From assembly GCA_020850615.1 (NCBI GenBank), contig JADZEI010000081.1:52805-116804 (forward strand): a DNA stretch of 64,000 nt. Direction: 5' to 3'. The position numbers and the translations under genes are program-made. Shown here in pieces: positions 7,930 through 16,096 of the stretch. Source of the stretch: Dehalococcoidia bacterium (GTDB lineage: Bacteria > Chloroflexota > Dehalococcoidia > Tepidiformales > Tepidiformaceae). Below the pieces are notes generated by a model. The model did not search any database, was not told the origin of the DNA, and saw nothing but the letters and a program-made list of their open reading frames with translations. Each line of letters begins with the position of its first letter. The first letter of the stretch is position 1.

Positions 7930-8541
7930 TTAGCCGCTGTAGGCGACGGTGCGGAGCGGATTATCGGCGCCGCCGTTCGTGATGCGGCCGGTGTTCACAC
8001 CAACCGAACCGTCGGAGTTGATGCTGATCTCCATGGTGTCCATGGAGCGGGGTGCCGGGCCGAACACGCGGATGCCGGCCTTGGAATAGGTGGAGCCGTG
8101 GCAGGGGCAGCGGAACCAGCCATTGATCCCGGGGAAGTTGACCGCGGCGCCGCTGTAGCTGCCCTCCCATGGGACGCTGCAGCCGAGGTGCGGGCACTTC
8201 CAGTAGAGGGCGAGGAGGCCGCCGGCGCCGCCGGCGCCGAGGACATCGCCTTCAGCCCCGGCCAGGTTCGCGAGGAAGAACTTGCCTTCGGAAACGCGAA
8301 AGGGCTCGGCCGCCGGGGCGGGGATGACGTTGGCCGGGACGACGACGACGCCGCCGAAGCCGGTGGGATTTCGCAGATTGAAGAAACCGAGGAAGCCCGA
8401 GAGCAGGCCCCCCACCGTGAGCGAGATGCCGGCGAAGGCGCTGACCCGCATGAACGAGCGGCGTGCGACCTTGCGCGCTTCCTGTTGTTTGGCCTGTTCG
8501 ATGCGGCCCGAGGCCGAACGGGCACCCTGTTGCGCTGCCAT
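7930..8541 (-). CDS. Rieske iron-sulfur protein of a cytochrome bc-type complex
   Basis: The 203-aa protein has a charged N-terminus with RRSFM just before one membrane helix (about 32-55), and a Rieske domain. The [2Fe-2S] ligands are visible as CPHLGCSVPW and CPCHGSTYS, which include the two cysteines, two histidines and the disulfide cysteines. It carries electrons from quinol oxidised at cytochrome b to the c-type cytochrome. ATG at 8541 is used because longer readings have no support. It lies between the cytochrome b C-terminal gene and the cytochrome-LysM gene. Confidence 0.92.
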   Translation of the reverse strand: MAAQQGARSASGRIEQAKQQEARKVARRSFMRVSAFAGISLTVGGLLSGFLGFFNLRNPTGFGGVVVVPANVIPAPAAEPFRVSEGKFFLANLAGAEGDVLGAGGAGGLLALYWKCPHLGCSVPWEGSYSGAAVNFPGINGWFRCPCHGSTYSKAGIRVFGPAPRSMDTMEISINSDGSVGVNTGRITNGGADNPLRTVAYSG

Positions 8542-8561
8542 ATGAATCCTCCCCCTCCGCC

Positions 8562-9446
8562 TTACTCTTGACCCGGGATGCCTTCGCTGACCTTGAGCTC
8601 CCACGGGAAGACGAGCTCCTGGCCCTGGCCGCGGAAAGCCGTGCCAACGAGCGTCAGGATGCCGTAGGCGCCGATGAAGCCGCTGAAGAGCGCGAGGAGG
8701 GCATCGCGGCGGGTGAGGACCCAGCCGGCCTTCCACATTGCGTAGATCATCAGCGAAGGCAGGCCGACGATCGCCATGATTGGGATGCCCTGCTCGACGA
8801 GCCAGCCGGGGAAGTCCAGGTTCTGGAACTCGGTCGGGCCGCCGGGAGCATCGCTGGCGAGGAGCTTGAGGTTGAAGGGCAGGTAGGTGATGTCCGAGGC
8901 CCATTCCGGCCACGGGAGCTGCGTCTGCATGGAGCGGACATTTTCGAGGAAGCGGAGGTTATCGCCGCCCGAAAGACCGAACCAGTCGTTGAGGAAGAAG
9001 GCGATCTTGCCCGAGTCCCAGAGGATGAGGAACCAGGTGCCGATGATGCCGACGAGGCCGGAAATGATGGTGATCTTGACGGCGCGCTCGGTGCCGAACC
9101 AGACGCCCTGGCCATCGTTTTCGCGGTCGAAGTAGGGGAACGCGGCCATGATGCCGAGCCAGATGGACGGGATGATGACGCCGGCCATGGCGGCGTTCAT
9201 GTGGAGAAGGAGCTCCTGGAGGTTGAGCAGGTACCAGGGGGCCTTCGACGGGTTTGGTGTGACGTCGGCGTTGGCCTGGTCCAGGAGGGGTGCGTTCATC
9301 ACCGTCGCCAGGAAGAAGAGGGTGATGGTGAAGAGCATTGCTGCGATGAACTCGATGAAGACCAGGTCGGGCCAGACGAGGACTTCCTCGTCACGGGCGC
9401 GAGCCTGGGGACGAGCGACCGGGCGGGCGACTACTGCGGTTGCCAT
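8562..9446 (-). CDS. Cytochrome b C-terminal subunit (subunit IV/PetD-like)
   Basis: The 294-aa protein has an N-terminal cytoplasmic tail of about 25 residues and about five to six membrane helices. It corresponds to the quinol-site half of cytochrome b, separated from the haem-bearing half as in b6f-type and many actinobacterial or chloroflexal complexes. The canonical PEWY loop of the quinol oxidation site is visible in changed form as WPEWAS. It lies 18 bp downstream of the N-terminal cytochrome b gene and is cotranscribed with it. Confidence 0.85.
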   Translation of the reverse strand: MATAVVARPVARPQARARDEEVLVWPDLVFIEFIAAMLFTITLFFLATVMNAPLLDQANADVTPNPSKAPWYLLNLQELLLHMNAAMAGVIIPSIWLGIMAAFPYFDRENDGQGVWFGTERAVKITIISGLVGIIGTWFLILWDSGKIAFFLNDWFGLSGGDNLRFLENVRSMQTQLPWPEWASDITYLPFNLKLLASDAPGGPTEFQNLDFPGWLVEQGIPIMAIVGLPSLMIYAMWKAGWVLTRRDALLALFSGFIGAYGILTLVGTAFRGQGQELVFPWELKVSEGIPGQE

Positions 9447-9464
9447 GTATCCGTTCCCTTGCGA

Positions 9465-10217
9465 CTAGAGTGGCCGGGCGAGGCCGCCGTCGCGGCGGAT
9501 GCGCCAGAAGTGGACGGCCATGAAGATGGCGGCGAGCAGGGGCAGGCCGATCACGTGGAGGGTGTAGAAGCGGATCAGGGCGTCGGGGCCGACCTGGAGG
9601 CCGCCGAGGAGCCAGAAGCGCGACTTGGGCCCGAGCACGGGGGCGGAGCCGGCGATGTTGGTGCCGACGGTGATCGCCCAGAAGGCCAGCTGGTCCCACG
9701 GGAGCAGGTAGCCCGTGAAGCTCAGGAGGAAGGTAAGGACGAGGAGGATGACACCGACGACCCAGTTGAATTCGCGCGGTGGCTTATACGCGCCGGTATA
9801 GAAGACGCGCATCATGTGCAAGAAAACGAGGATGACCATGGCGTGTGCCATCCAGCGATGCAGGTTTCGCATCATCTGGCCGAACTGCACGTTGGTCTGG
9901 ATGTTCTCGATGTCCAGGTATGCACGGTCGACGCTGGGCACGTAGTAGAACATCAGCAGGATGCCGGTGATCGTGAGGCCCAGGAACATGAAGAAGGAGA
10001 GCCCACCGAGGCAGTAGGTGTGGGTGATCTTCACGTGCGTGCGATGGATACGCGTGGGGTGAAGATGGAGGAACACGTTGGTGGCGACGACCAGCATCTG
10101 GTTACGCGGCGTGTTCGGATAACCGGTGCGGAAGATGGACTTCCACACGTAGTTGTGGAAGAGGGCGTCGTAGATCTTGTCGCCCAGCGTTGGCTTCGTT
10201 GGTGTTTCAATAGCCAT
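9465..10217 (-). CDS. Cytochrome b N-terminal subunit (cytochrome b6-like)
   Basis: The 250-aa protein carries the four-helix haem-binding half of cytochrome b. The paired haem histidines are visible in [15 protein letters not shown] and in [17 protein letters not shown]. The segment [12 protein letters not shown] is the conserved glycine/proline region before the third helix. It holds the two b haems that move electrons across the membrane during quinol oxidation. ATG at 10217 (MAIETPTK) is preferred to an upstream in-frame start at 10250. The 39-aa membrane peptide gene lies 17 bp upstream. Confidence 0.92.
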   Translation of the reverse strand: MAIETPTKPTLGDKIYDALFHNYVWKSIFRTGYPNTPRNQMLVVATNVFLHLHPTRIHRTHVKITHTYCLGGLSFFMFLGLTITGILLMFYYVPSVDRAYLDIENIQTNVQFGQMMRNLHRWMAHAMVILVFLHMMRVFYTGAYKPPREFNWVVGVILLVLTFLLSFTGYLLPWDQLAFWAITVGTNIAGSAPVLGPKSRFWLLGGLQVGPDALIRFYTLHVIGLPLLAAIFMAVHFWRIRRDGGLARPL

Positions 10218-10234
10218 GTGTATCCAGCCCCCGC

Positions 10235-10354
10235 CTAGCGCTGCCACCAATGGCCGAACGCGACCATGATGGCAAGCGACGCGACGATGGTAATGCCGAC
10301 GAAGACGAGCTCTAGCGTCTCCGCGAAGTCATGTGGCAGGTTCGCGAATTCCAA
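10235..10354 (-). CDS. 39-aa single-helix membrane protein heading the bc operon
   Basis: Starting from a TTG at 10354, the frame gives an acidic N-terminus ([16 protein letters not shown]) and one membrane helix (about 17-33), ending in FGHWWQR. A GGGGGAGG ribosome binding site lies 8 bases before the TTG, which supports a real gene. It is the first gene after a good promoter at 10437-10466 and lies 17 bp before cytochrome b. By position and size it may be a small structural subunit comparable to PetN/PetG/PetL-like peptides, but there is no clear sequence match. Confidence 0.6.
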   Translation of the reverse strand: MEFANLPHDFAETLELVFVGITIVASLAIMVAFGHWWQR

Positions 10355-10436
10355 CCGGACGACCTCCCCCTCGAACGCACCCACGCGGATCCGCCCCCGG
10401 GAGAGGGCAGACTTTGTGAATCCTGTAGCGAATGGC

Positions 10437-10466
10437 TTTATACCACCGGCCCGAACGGGGGGTCAA
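10437..10466 (-). promoter_or_regulatory. Sigma70-type promoter of the bc complex operon
   Basis: On the minus strand, TTGACC and TATAAA are separated by 18 bases. Transcription would start near 10430, about 75 bases before the small membrane protein gene. The region 10355-10653 holds no other gene that I can support. Confidence 0.65.
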
Positions 10467-10653
10467 ACCAAGGAAGGGCTGTTGGCGGCCTTTCCACGCT
10501 TGGCCCGGGAGCGGCCGGATGGCAGCCATCGGACGGCTCGATGCTACCGCAATGGAGCGATGGAAAGACGGGACCGGGCCAGGGCCGATAGGCCGGCGTG
10601 AGCAGCAGGGGTGAGCTGTTATGACCTCGTAAGAAGCGAACGGACGGAGTGGC

Positions 10654-10950
10654 TCAGCGGGTGGCACGGGGGCGGCGCGGAGCCGGGCGGGACATCGCCG
10701 CGTGGCGCCCGCCGAGGTGGATGGCGCGAGCGAGCAGCGTGAGGATGATCCAGGCCGACGAGAGCCCGAAGGCGGCCGCTGATGCGACCGCGAGGAAGGT
10801 GACCGCGAGCCCGTAGGAGCTCCCGCCGGTCGTTTCGTAGATCACGCCGTCCCAGACCACGACCAAGATCCCGGCCGCGAAGGCAGCCAGGGCGATGCTG
10901 AGCGGGAGGAGCTTCGCAGCGGCAACGGGAAAGCGGTATCGGCGCGTCAT
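10654..10950 (-). CDS. Small two-helix membrane protein, unknown function
   Basis: The 98-aa product starts MTRRYRFPVAAAKLLPLSIA and has two hydrophobic helices (about 13-35 and 46-72) and a basic Arg/Pro-rich tail. No family was recognised. The ATG at 10950 is the first plausible start. It lies 31 bp downstream of the ketopantoate-reductase-like gene on the same strand and may belong to that transcript. Confidence 0.5.
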   Translation of the reverse strand: MTRRYRFPVAAAKLLPLSIALAAFAAGILVVVWDGVIYETTGGSSYGLAVTFLAVASAAAFGLSSAWIILTLLARAIHLGGRHAAMSRPAPRRPRATR

Positions 10951-10981
10951 ATGTGGATGTTCGACCGCGAATGACGCGAGG

Positions 10982-11968
10982 TCAGGGGGTGGGCGGGATT
11001 TCGGCGGCGAGCCCGGCCTCGAGATCAGCGGGAGTGAGGGAACCGGGCGGGGCGCCTTCGGCGGCGAGGCGGTTCGCGACCCGCGTGAGCATGCGGTTGA
11101 CCGGCGTGGCGACGCCGTGAAGCGAGCCAAGCAGGGCGATCTCGCCGTTGAGATAGTTGGCCTCGATGGTCCGCGTGCCGCGGGCGAGGCTCTGCCAGGA
11201 GGAGCTGCCGCTTCGCGCCTGACCGGCGATGGGCGCGAGCTTGAGGAGGTCGCCGCGGCGTTCGCGGTCCTCTTCCGCGGTGGCGAATTCGATGCCGGCG
11301 GCGTGGTAACAGGCGACGGCCTCATCGCGGGCGCGGCGCTGCCACTCGGAGGCGGCGGGATGGTCACCGAGCGCGGCCTGGACGGCGTTGCCGAGGTTCA
11401 TCAGGAGCTTGGTGTACTTGCGCCACATGATCCGGGGCTCGGGGCGCGCGCTGAAGGTCGAGCGCTCGAGGGCGGCGGTGAACTCGACGGAGAAGGCGTC
11501 GACGCCGTACGGATAGCGACCGGTGTCGAGGATGCCGGAGATGGGCGCGGAGTTGGCATCGACAACGCCGGGCTCGAGGTGGCTCGCGGGGAGCATGACG
11601 GCGGTGGCGTAGACGTTCGGGAACCGTCGAAGCGCGAGCCGCTCGTTTTCGACGCCGTTCTGCAGGCAGACGATCGGCGTGGAGCCGGGCACCAGCGCGG
11701 CGAGCTGTTCGAGCGCGGGCAGCGTGTCCTGGGTTTTCATCGCGAGGATGATGGCGTCGCCGGGGCGGAACGTGAGCTCGGCGGGCGATGCGACGGCGGG
11801 CACGGGAAGCGTGACATCGTCGAGGGGGGAGCGGAGGCGGAGGCCCGCGGTGCGGATCGCATCGAGGTGGGCGCCGCGGGCGATGAAGACGACATCGTGG
11901 CCGGACTGGTGGAGGCGGCCGCCGACGACGCCGCCAACCGCGCCCGCCCCGTAGACGATGAACCTCAT
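10982..11968 (-). CDS. 2-dehydropantoate 2-reductase-like protein (ApbA/PanE family)
   Basis: The 328-aa protein begins with the NADP-binding motif GAGAVGGVVGGRL. It has the conserved LAMKTQDT and LQNGVENE segments of the family and a lysine in the helical domain (WRKYTKLLMNLGN), which corresponds to the catalytic lysine of ketopantoate reductase. The reaction by family is NADPH-dependent reduction of ketopantoate to pantoate, but many paralogues act on other 2-keto acids. It overlaps the upstream epimerase-like gene by 4 bases. Confidence 0.82.
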   Translation of the reverse strand: MRFIVYGAGAVGGVVGGRLHQSGHDVVFIARGAHLDAIRTAGLRLRSPLDDVTLPVPAVASPAELTFRPGDAIILAMKTQDTLPALEQLAALVPGSTPIVCLQNGVENERLALRRFPNVYATAVMLPASHLEPGVVDANSAPISGILDTGRYPYGVDAFSVEFTAALERSTFSARPEPRIMWRKYTKLLMNLGNAVQAALGDHPAASEWQRRARDEAVACYHAAGIEFATAEEDRERRGDLLKLAPIAGQARSGSSSWQSLARGTRTIEANYLNGEIALLGSLHGVATPVNRMLTRVANRLAAEGAPPGSLTPADLEAGLAAEIPPTP

Positions 11969-12951
11969 GGCGCGGCGCTCCCCGAACGGAGTGCGGCGAG
12001 CAGGGCGGCCTCGCGTTCGGGCGAGGGGCCGGCCGCAAGGGGCCGGCCGAGCGAGGCGCGCCAGACGAGCGTGTCCTCGATGGTCGCGGCGAGCGGGCGG
12101 AAGGCGAGGCCGGCGGCGAGCGCCTTCGCGATGCTGACCTGGTGGAGCCCCGCAATGGCGGCGGGCGCCCAGAGCGGGAACTCGCCGCTCGCGATGGCAT
12201 TGTGCTGTGCGAGGAACGGCTCGGGCGCCCAGGACACGGTGGCGGCGCCGGGACGGGCGGTGCAGGCGGCGAGGAATTCGCCCCAGGTGAGTTGCGTACC
12301 CGGGCCGGTGGCGTTGTAGGCGCCGGACGCGCCGAATTCGACCAGCCCGATGGTGAAGGCTGCGAGGTCGCGGGCGTCGATCACCTGGAGCGGGCCGCCC
12401 GGCTCGCCGGGGGCGAGCATCTCGTCGCCGCGCGCGGCACGGACCGGGTAGTACGTGAAGCGGTCGGTCGGGTCCTCGGGACCGACGACGTAGCCGGGCC
12501 GGACGAGCAGCGCGCGGTCCCCGAAGGCGGCGGTGACCCGCGCTTCGCAGAGCGCCTTCAGCCCGCCATAGGTGGCACCGGTGACATCCTCGGTGTCCGG
12601 CGCGTCGACGGTGGCGAGAGGCGCGTGTTCGTCGATGCCGGGGCGCGAGAAGTCCGCGTAGACCGAAAGCGTGCTGATGAAGCAGTAGCGGGCGGCCACG
12701 TCGCGGAGGGCATCGGCGGCGGCGGCGACGACGCGGGGGACGTAGCCGGGGGTATCGACGACGGCGTCCCAGGTGCGGGCGCGGAGCGGGGCCAGGTCGC
12801 CGTCACGGTCGCCGTGGAGCTGCTCGACGCCGGGAAACGCGTCAGGGTTGGTGCCGCGGTTGAAGAGGACGGCCTCGTGGCCGCGGGCGAGCGCCTCCCG
12901 CACCATGTGGAGGCCGACGAAGCGGGTGCCACCAATGAAGAGGATGCGCAT
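11965..12951 (-). CDS. NAD-dependent epimerase/dehydratase family protein
   Basis: The 328-aa protein is an extended short-chain dehydrogenase. It starts with a nucleotide-binding motif GGTRFVGLHMV, has the STLSVY segment, and YGGLKA holding the YxxxK pair. The substrate cannot be told. It is the first gene of a two- or three-gene unit. Its 5' leader begins with a strong hairpin at 13029-13075. Confidence 0.8.
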   Translation of the reverse strand: MRILFIGGTRFVGLHMVREALARGHEAVLFNRGTNPDAFPGVEQLHGDRDGDLAPLRARTWDAVVDTPGYVPRVVAAAADALRDVAARYCFISTLSVYADFSRPGIDEHAPLATVDAPDTEDVTGATYGGLKALCEARVTAAFGDRALLVRPGYVVGPEDPTDRFTYYPVRAARGDEMLAPGEPGGPLQVIDARDLAAFTIGLVEFGASGAYNATGPGTQLTWGEFLAACTARPGAATVSWAPEPFLAQHNAIASGEFPLWAPAAIAGLHQVSIAKALAAGLAFRPLAATIEDTLVWRASLGRPLAAGPSPEREAALLAALRSGSAAP

Positions 12952-13028
12952 AGGCGCAGGCTACAGATCGCGGGGGAGGGTTGCCATGGCCGGGGAGGCC
13001 GGGAGGGGAAAACGCGGGACAAAGAAAG

Positions 13029-13075
13029 AGGGCCCGTGGATGCGTGGAGCGGACACGGCATCCAGCGAAGGCCCT
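13029..13075 (-). other. Structured leader element of the epimerase-like operon
   Basis: An outer stem agggcc/ggccct and an inner stem tggatgc/gcatcca stack into one long hairpin. On the minus strand it is followed by CTTTCTTTG, a pyrimidine-rich run, so it can read as a terminator or attenuator. The predicted transcript start of the promoter at 13082-13110 falls at its edge. Confidence 0.5.
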
Positions 13076-13081
13076 ACATGA

Positions 13082-13110
13082 GTTTTAGCACGCGCAAAGT
13101 AGGGTTGCAA
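13082..13110 (-). promoter_or_regulatory. Candidate promoter of the epimerase-like operon
   Basis: On the minus strand TTGCAA and TAAAAC are separated by 17 bases. The expected start near 13075 would leave a leader of about 124 bases that opens with the hairpin at 13029-13075. Confidence 0.45.
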
Positions 13111-13175
13111 GAGGTCGCGCGGGCAATTGTTCGCCTTGACCACGACTTTCTTCGCCCGGAGACTTCGGAGTTGGA

Positions 13176-13574
13176 ATGAAAGCTTTCCCCGTGCACATTG
13201 CCCTCCTCGCCGTGGCCGCAATCCTCGCGCTTGCAGCTGCCGTATCGACCGTGGCCGCCGCAGAGGCGCCGGCCGAACTGCCCGCCCGGGCGGCGGCGTT
13301 CCAGGACGAGGAAGAGGGCGGGACGGCGGACGATGGCAGCGGCGTGGACGTGGTGCCGGTGGCTGTGTGGACGACCGTGGGCGTGCTGGGCGGGGCGGTG
13401 GTGTTCGGGGTGCTGTACATGCTGAAGAAGCGGCTCGGCGGCTTCCCGGCGAACCCGTCGTGGGTGGCGCCGATCACGATCATGCCGAGCAAGGACTTCC
13501 CCGACGAGACGACGTACGGCGGGGACGATGCCCACGGGCACGGGCATGGCCACGGGGCGCCGGCAGGGCACTGA
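13176..13574 (+). CDS. Exported single-helix membrane protein with His-rich tail
   Basis: The 132-aa protein starts MKAFPVHIALLAVAAILALA, a typical signal sequence with cleavage likely near residue 29. An acidic region (QDEEEGG) follows, then one membrane helix at about 64-85 followed by KKR. The tail ends in an alternating His-Gly stretch, DAHGHGHGHGAPAGH, which could bind a metal. No family was recognised. It stands alone between the divergent epimerase unit and the repeat region. Confidence 0.6.
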   Translation: MKAFPVHIALLAVAAILALAAAVSTVAAAEAPAELPARAAAFQDEEEGGTADDGSGVDVVPVAVWTTVGVLGGAVVFGVLYMLKKRLGGFPANPSWVAPITIMPSKDFPDETTYGGDDAHGHGHGHGAPAGH

Positions 13575-13650
13575 GGGCGGGTCACTCCTGTACTGACGTG
13601 GGATGTGGGCGGCGCATTCAGCTGCGCGGGGCGGTATCGCATGGGGCACG

Positions 13651-14160
13651 CGGGCGCTTTACGCGCGCGCTACTGATGCGCGGTACTGATGGGCGTTGGC
13701 TTGCTGGCCAGGTGGGGCGGTTGATGGCTACCGCGGGGCGGCCGTTGGGCTGACGCGCCGCCGAGGCTGGCCCGGCGGACTACCCCGGCTGCGCCGGGAT
13801 GGCGGAGCTGCGGGGAGCGGGCTGACGCGGGGCGGTGTGCTGGGCGTGCGCGGGCGCTCGCTCACGCGCGCGCTACTGATGCGCGGTACTGATGGGCGTT
13901 GGCGTGCTGGTGCGTGGGGCGGTTGATGGCTACCGCGGGGCGGCCGTTGGGCTGACGCGCCGCCGAGGCTGGGCCCGGCGGACTACCCCGGCTGCGCCGG
14001 GATGGCGGAGCTGCGTGGGGAGCGGCTGACGCGGGGCGGTGTCGCGGGGCGTGCGCGGGCTGCCGCGGGGCGGCCGTTGGGCTAGCGCGCCGCCGAGGCT
14101 GGGCCCGGCGGACCACCCCGGCTGCGGCGGGATGGACGCGAGCTGCGTGGGGAGCGGTGA
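13651..14160. repeat. Degenerate tandem repeat of about 200 bp, two full copies and one truncated
   Basis: Copies begin at about 13651 and 13851 (period about 200-202) and a third copy at about 14055 lacks roughly 70 bases. Each unit contains ctactgatgcgcggtactga (copies 1 and 2) and ccgcggggcggccgttgggct (all copies, the last with a substitution), then ccgaggctgggcccggcgga. No CDS, transposase or terminal inverted repeat is seen. The whole gap 13575-14235 has no gene that I can support. Confidence 0.75.
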
Positions 14161-14190
14161 GTATCCCGGGGATGTGGAATGGGTGTGTGA

Positions 14191-14218
14191 CTGCCGGCGG
14201 GCGAGGACCCGCCGGCAG
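14191..14218 (-). terminator. Terminator hairpin of the peptide-binding protein gene
   Basis: A perfect 11-bp stem (ctgccggcggg/cccgccggcag) with a 6-base loop lies 18 bases after the stop codon at 14236. There is no T-run. Confidence 0.6.
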
Positions 14219-14235
14219 CCCTGGAGGGGATCCGC

Positions 14236-15955
14236 TCAGGAATCGAGCCAGGTGTCGGCGAGGAACCAGCCGGAGCAGGACGCGCCGGCCGAGAGCGTGC
14301 CCTGGAAGTTCTTGACGCGCTTCTTGGTGGCGATCGAGGTCTTCTGGTACCACATGCCGGAGGCGACGGGGGTGCCGGTCAGCAGGTAGCGCTGGAGGTC
14401 GATGACGGCGGCGAGGCGCTTGGCCTTGTCTTCTTCCTTCTGCTGGGCGAGGACGAGCTCGTCGTACTTGGCGTCCTTGAAGTTCCAGTAGTTCCGGGTG
14501 CCGGCGCTGTGGAAGCTGTTGACGAGCGGCGTGTTGGGGTCGCCATAGGCGGCGTAGGTGGCTGCGGTGAACTGCATTTCGCGCTTGTTCTCCGCGTCCT
14601 TCATGGCCGCGAATTCCATGACGTTGAGCTTCAGGTCGATTCCCACGCGAGCGAGCATCGGGACGAGGGCCTCGGCGCGGTCGCTGTGGTGGGCGGCGTA
14701 GGCCTTGGTGGTGTTGATGACGATCTCGAGGCCGCCGCCGTGGCCCGCGGCGGTGAGGAGGTCCTTGGCTTCCTTGAGCTCGGCGTCGGTGGTCTTGGGA
14801 CCGAAGCCGGGCATCTTCACGACATCAGCCTCGGGGACGCCCCAGACGGGGTTACCGAAGAGGCCGGCGTTCTTCTGCTTCGCGCCGGGGAAGGCGGCCT
14901 GGCCGAGTTGGGTGCGGTCGATGACGAGGTTGATGGCCTTGCGGACGCGCTCGTCGTTCAGCGGGGCCTTGTCGTTCGGGCCACCGATGAGCGAGAGGGC
15001 CACGCCGGTCTGGTCGAACTCGTAGATCTGGACATCGTCGCGCTTGAAGGAGTCGATAAGCAGGTCCGGGAGGATGTCCGAGACGTCGGCCTGGCCGGAC
15101 TTGAAGGCGGCGTGGCGGGCTTCGGTATCGAGGATTGTGGTGTACTCGACCTTGTCGAGGTAGGGCTTCTTGCCCCAGTAGTCGGGATTGCGGACGAGCG
15201 TGGCGCCGCGGGAGGACTCGGCCATTTCGCAGATGAAGGGACCGAAGCCGACGATCGAGTCGCCGCGCTTGAGGTCGCCGTTCTTCTCGACGGCCTCGGG
15301 GGAGACGATGGTGGTCCACTTGTCGGAGAGTGGGACGAGGATGGGGACGAACGGCGCCTTGAGTTTGATGACGAGCTGGTTGGGGCCGCCGGCGGTGTAC
15401 GACTCGATCTGGCTGAAGGTGGAGGCGCGCGGGGCGGCAGCGCCCGGGGTGCCGATGCGCTTCAGGCTATTAGATGACGTCATCGACGGTGACGGCGCGG
15501 CCGTTGACCGGCGCCTTGTTCTGCCACTTGGCGGCCGGGTTGAGGTGGAAGATGAGGGTGAGCGGGTCCGGCTTCTCGAGCTTGGTGGCGAGGTCGAACT
15601 CGGGCTCTTCGGTGACGGACTTCTGCTTCATGAGCCCGTGGCTGACGGCACGGTACAGCTCAGGCGACAGGTGCTCGGTGGTGCTGTGGGGGTCGAGCTG
15701 GGCGTCGGCGGTGTTCCAGATGAGCTGGAGTGTGCCGCCGGTCTTGGCCGTCGACGTCTGGACGGGGAGCGGCGTAGGCGTCGAGCGGTCCTGGCTCGGC
15801 GTGGACGAATCACCGGTGCTGTTGTCATCGTCATCGTCGTCCCCGCCGCCGCAGGCGACCGAGGCGAGGAGGCCGGCGGCGGTGACACCGCTGCCGTAGA
15901 CGAATTTACGCCGGGAGATGCTCCGGCGCTGCCAGTAGTTGGGGTTCCGAGACAA
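14236..15955 (-). pseudogene. Family 5 ABC solute-binding lipoprotein (peptide type), broken by a one-base frameshift
   Basis: The reading frame from TTG 15955 (with GGAGG six bases upstream; an ATG at 15982 is in frame) gives a Tat/lipoprotein signal. It has SRRKFVYGSG, a hydrophobic stretch and the lipobox ASVAC. An Asp-rich linker follows, then the start of a family 5 binding domain up to AVTVDDVI. The frame then hits a stop. The rest of the domain continues at once in the next frame as SLKRIGTPG and runs to 14236 with typical features such as NPDYWG and INLVIDR. Removing one A of TAAT at about 15470 restores VTVDDVIYSLKRI. The promoter is intact. The break is either a recent inactivation or a sequencing or assembly error. 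No permease or ATPase partners are adjacent. Confidence 0.8.
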
Positions 15956-16012
15956 TCCTTCCCTCCACCACGAACGCCGCATGGATACCCGGGCGTGTTT
16001 CGCGGTGCGGGC

Positions 16013-16041
16013 AATCTAAGGATCGCCAACAAGAGTGTCAA
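16013..16041 (-). promoter_or_regulatory. Strong sigma70-type promoter of the peptide-binding lipoprotein gene
   Basis: On the minus strand a perfect TTGACA is followed after 17 bases by TAGATT. It lies about 60 bases before the TTG start at 15955. Confidence 0.7.
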
Positions 16042-16096
16042 TTGTTTCGATACGTTGAATAAACGACACCAACGGCCAGGGGGCGCGATCGAAGCG

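Noticed and set aside
10625..10665. A stretch resembling a tRNA D-arm (gagtggctcagcgggtggc)
   Set aside because: No matching T-arm, anticodon stem or acceptor stem was found nearby, and part of it belongs to the end of the 98-aa membrane protein gene.
13651..14160. Possible CRISPR array or insertion sequence in the repeat region
   Set aside because: The repeat unit is about 200 bp with no spacer pattern, no transposase and no terminal inverted repeats.
15475..15484. Palindrome atgacgtcat similar to the TGAC-N4-GTCA operators
   Set aside because: The half-sites have no 4-base spacer and it lies inside a coding region far from a promoter.
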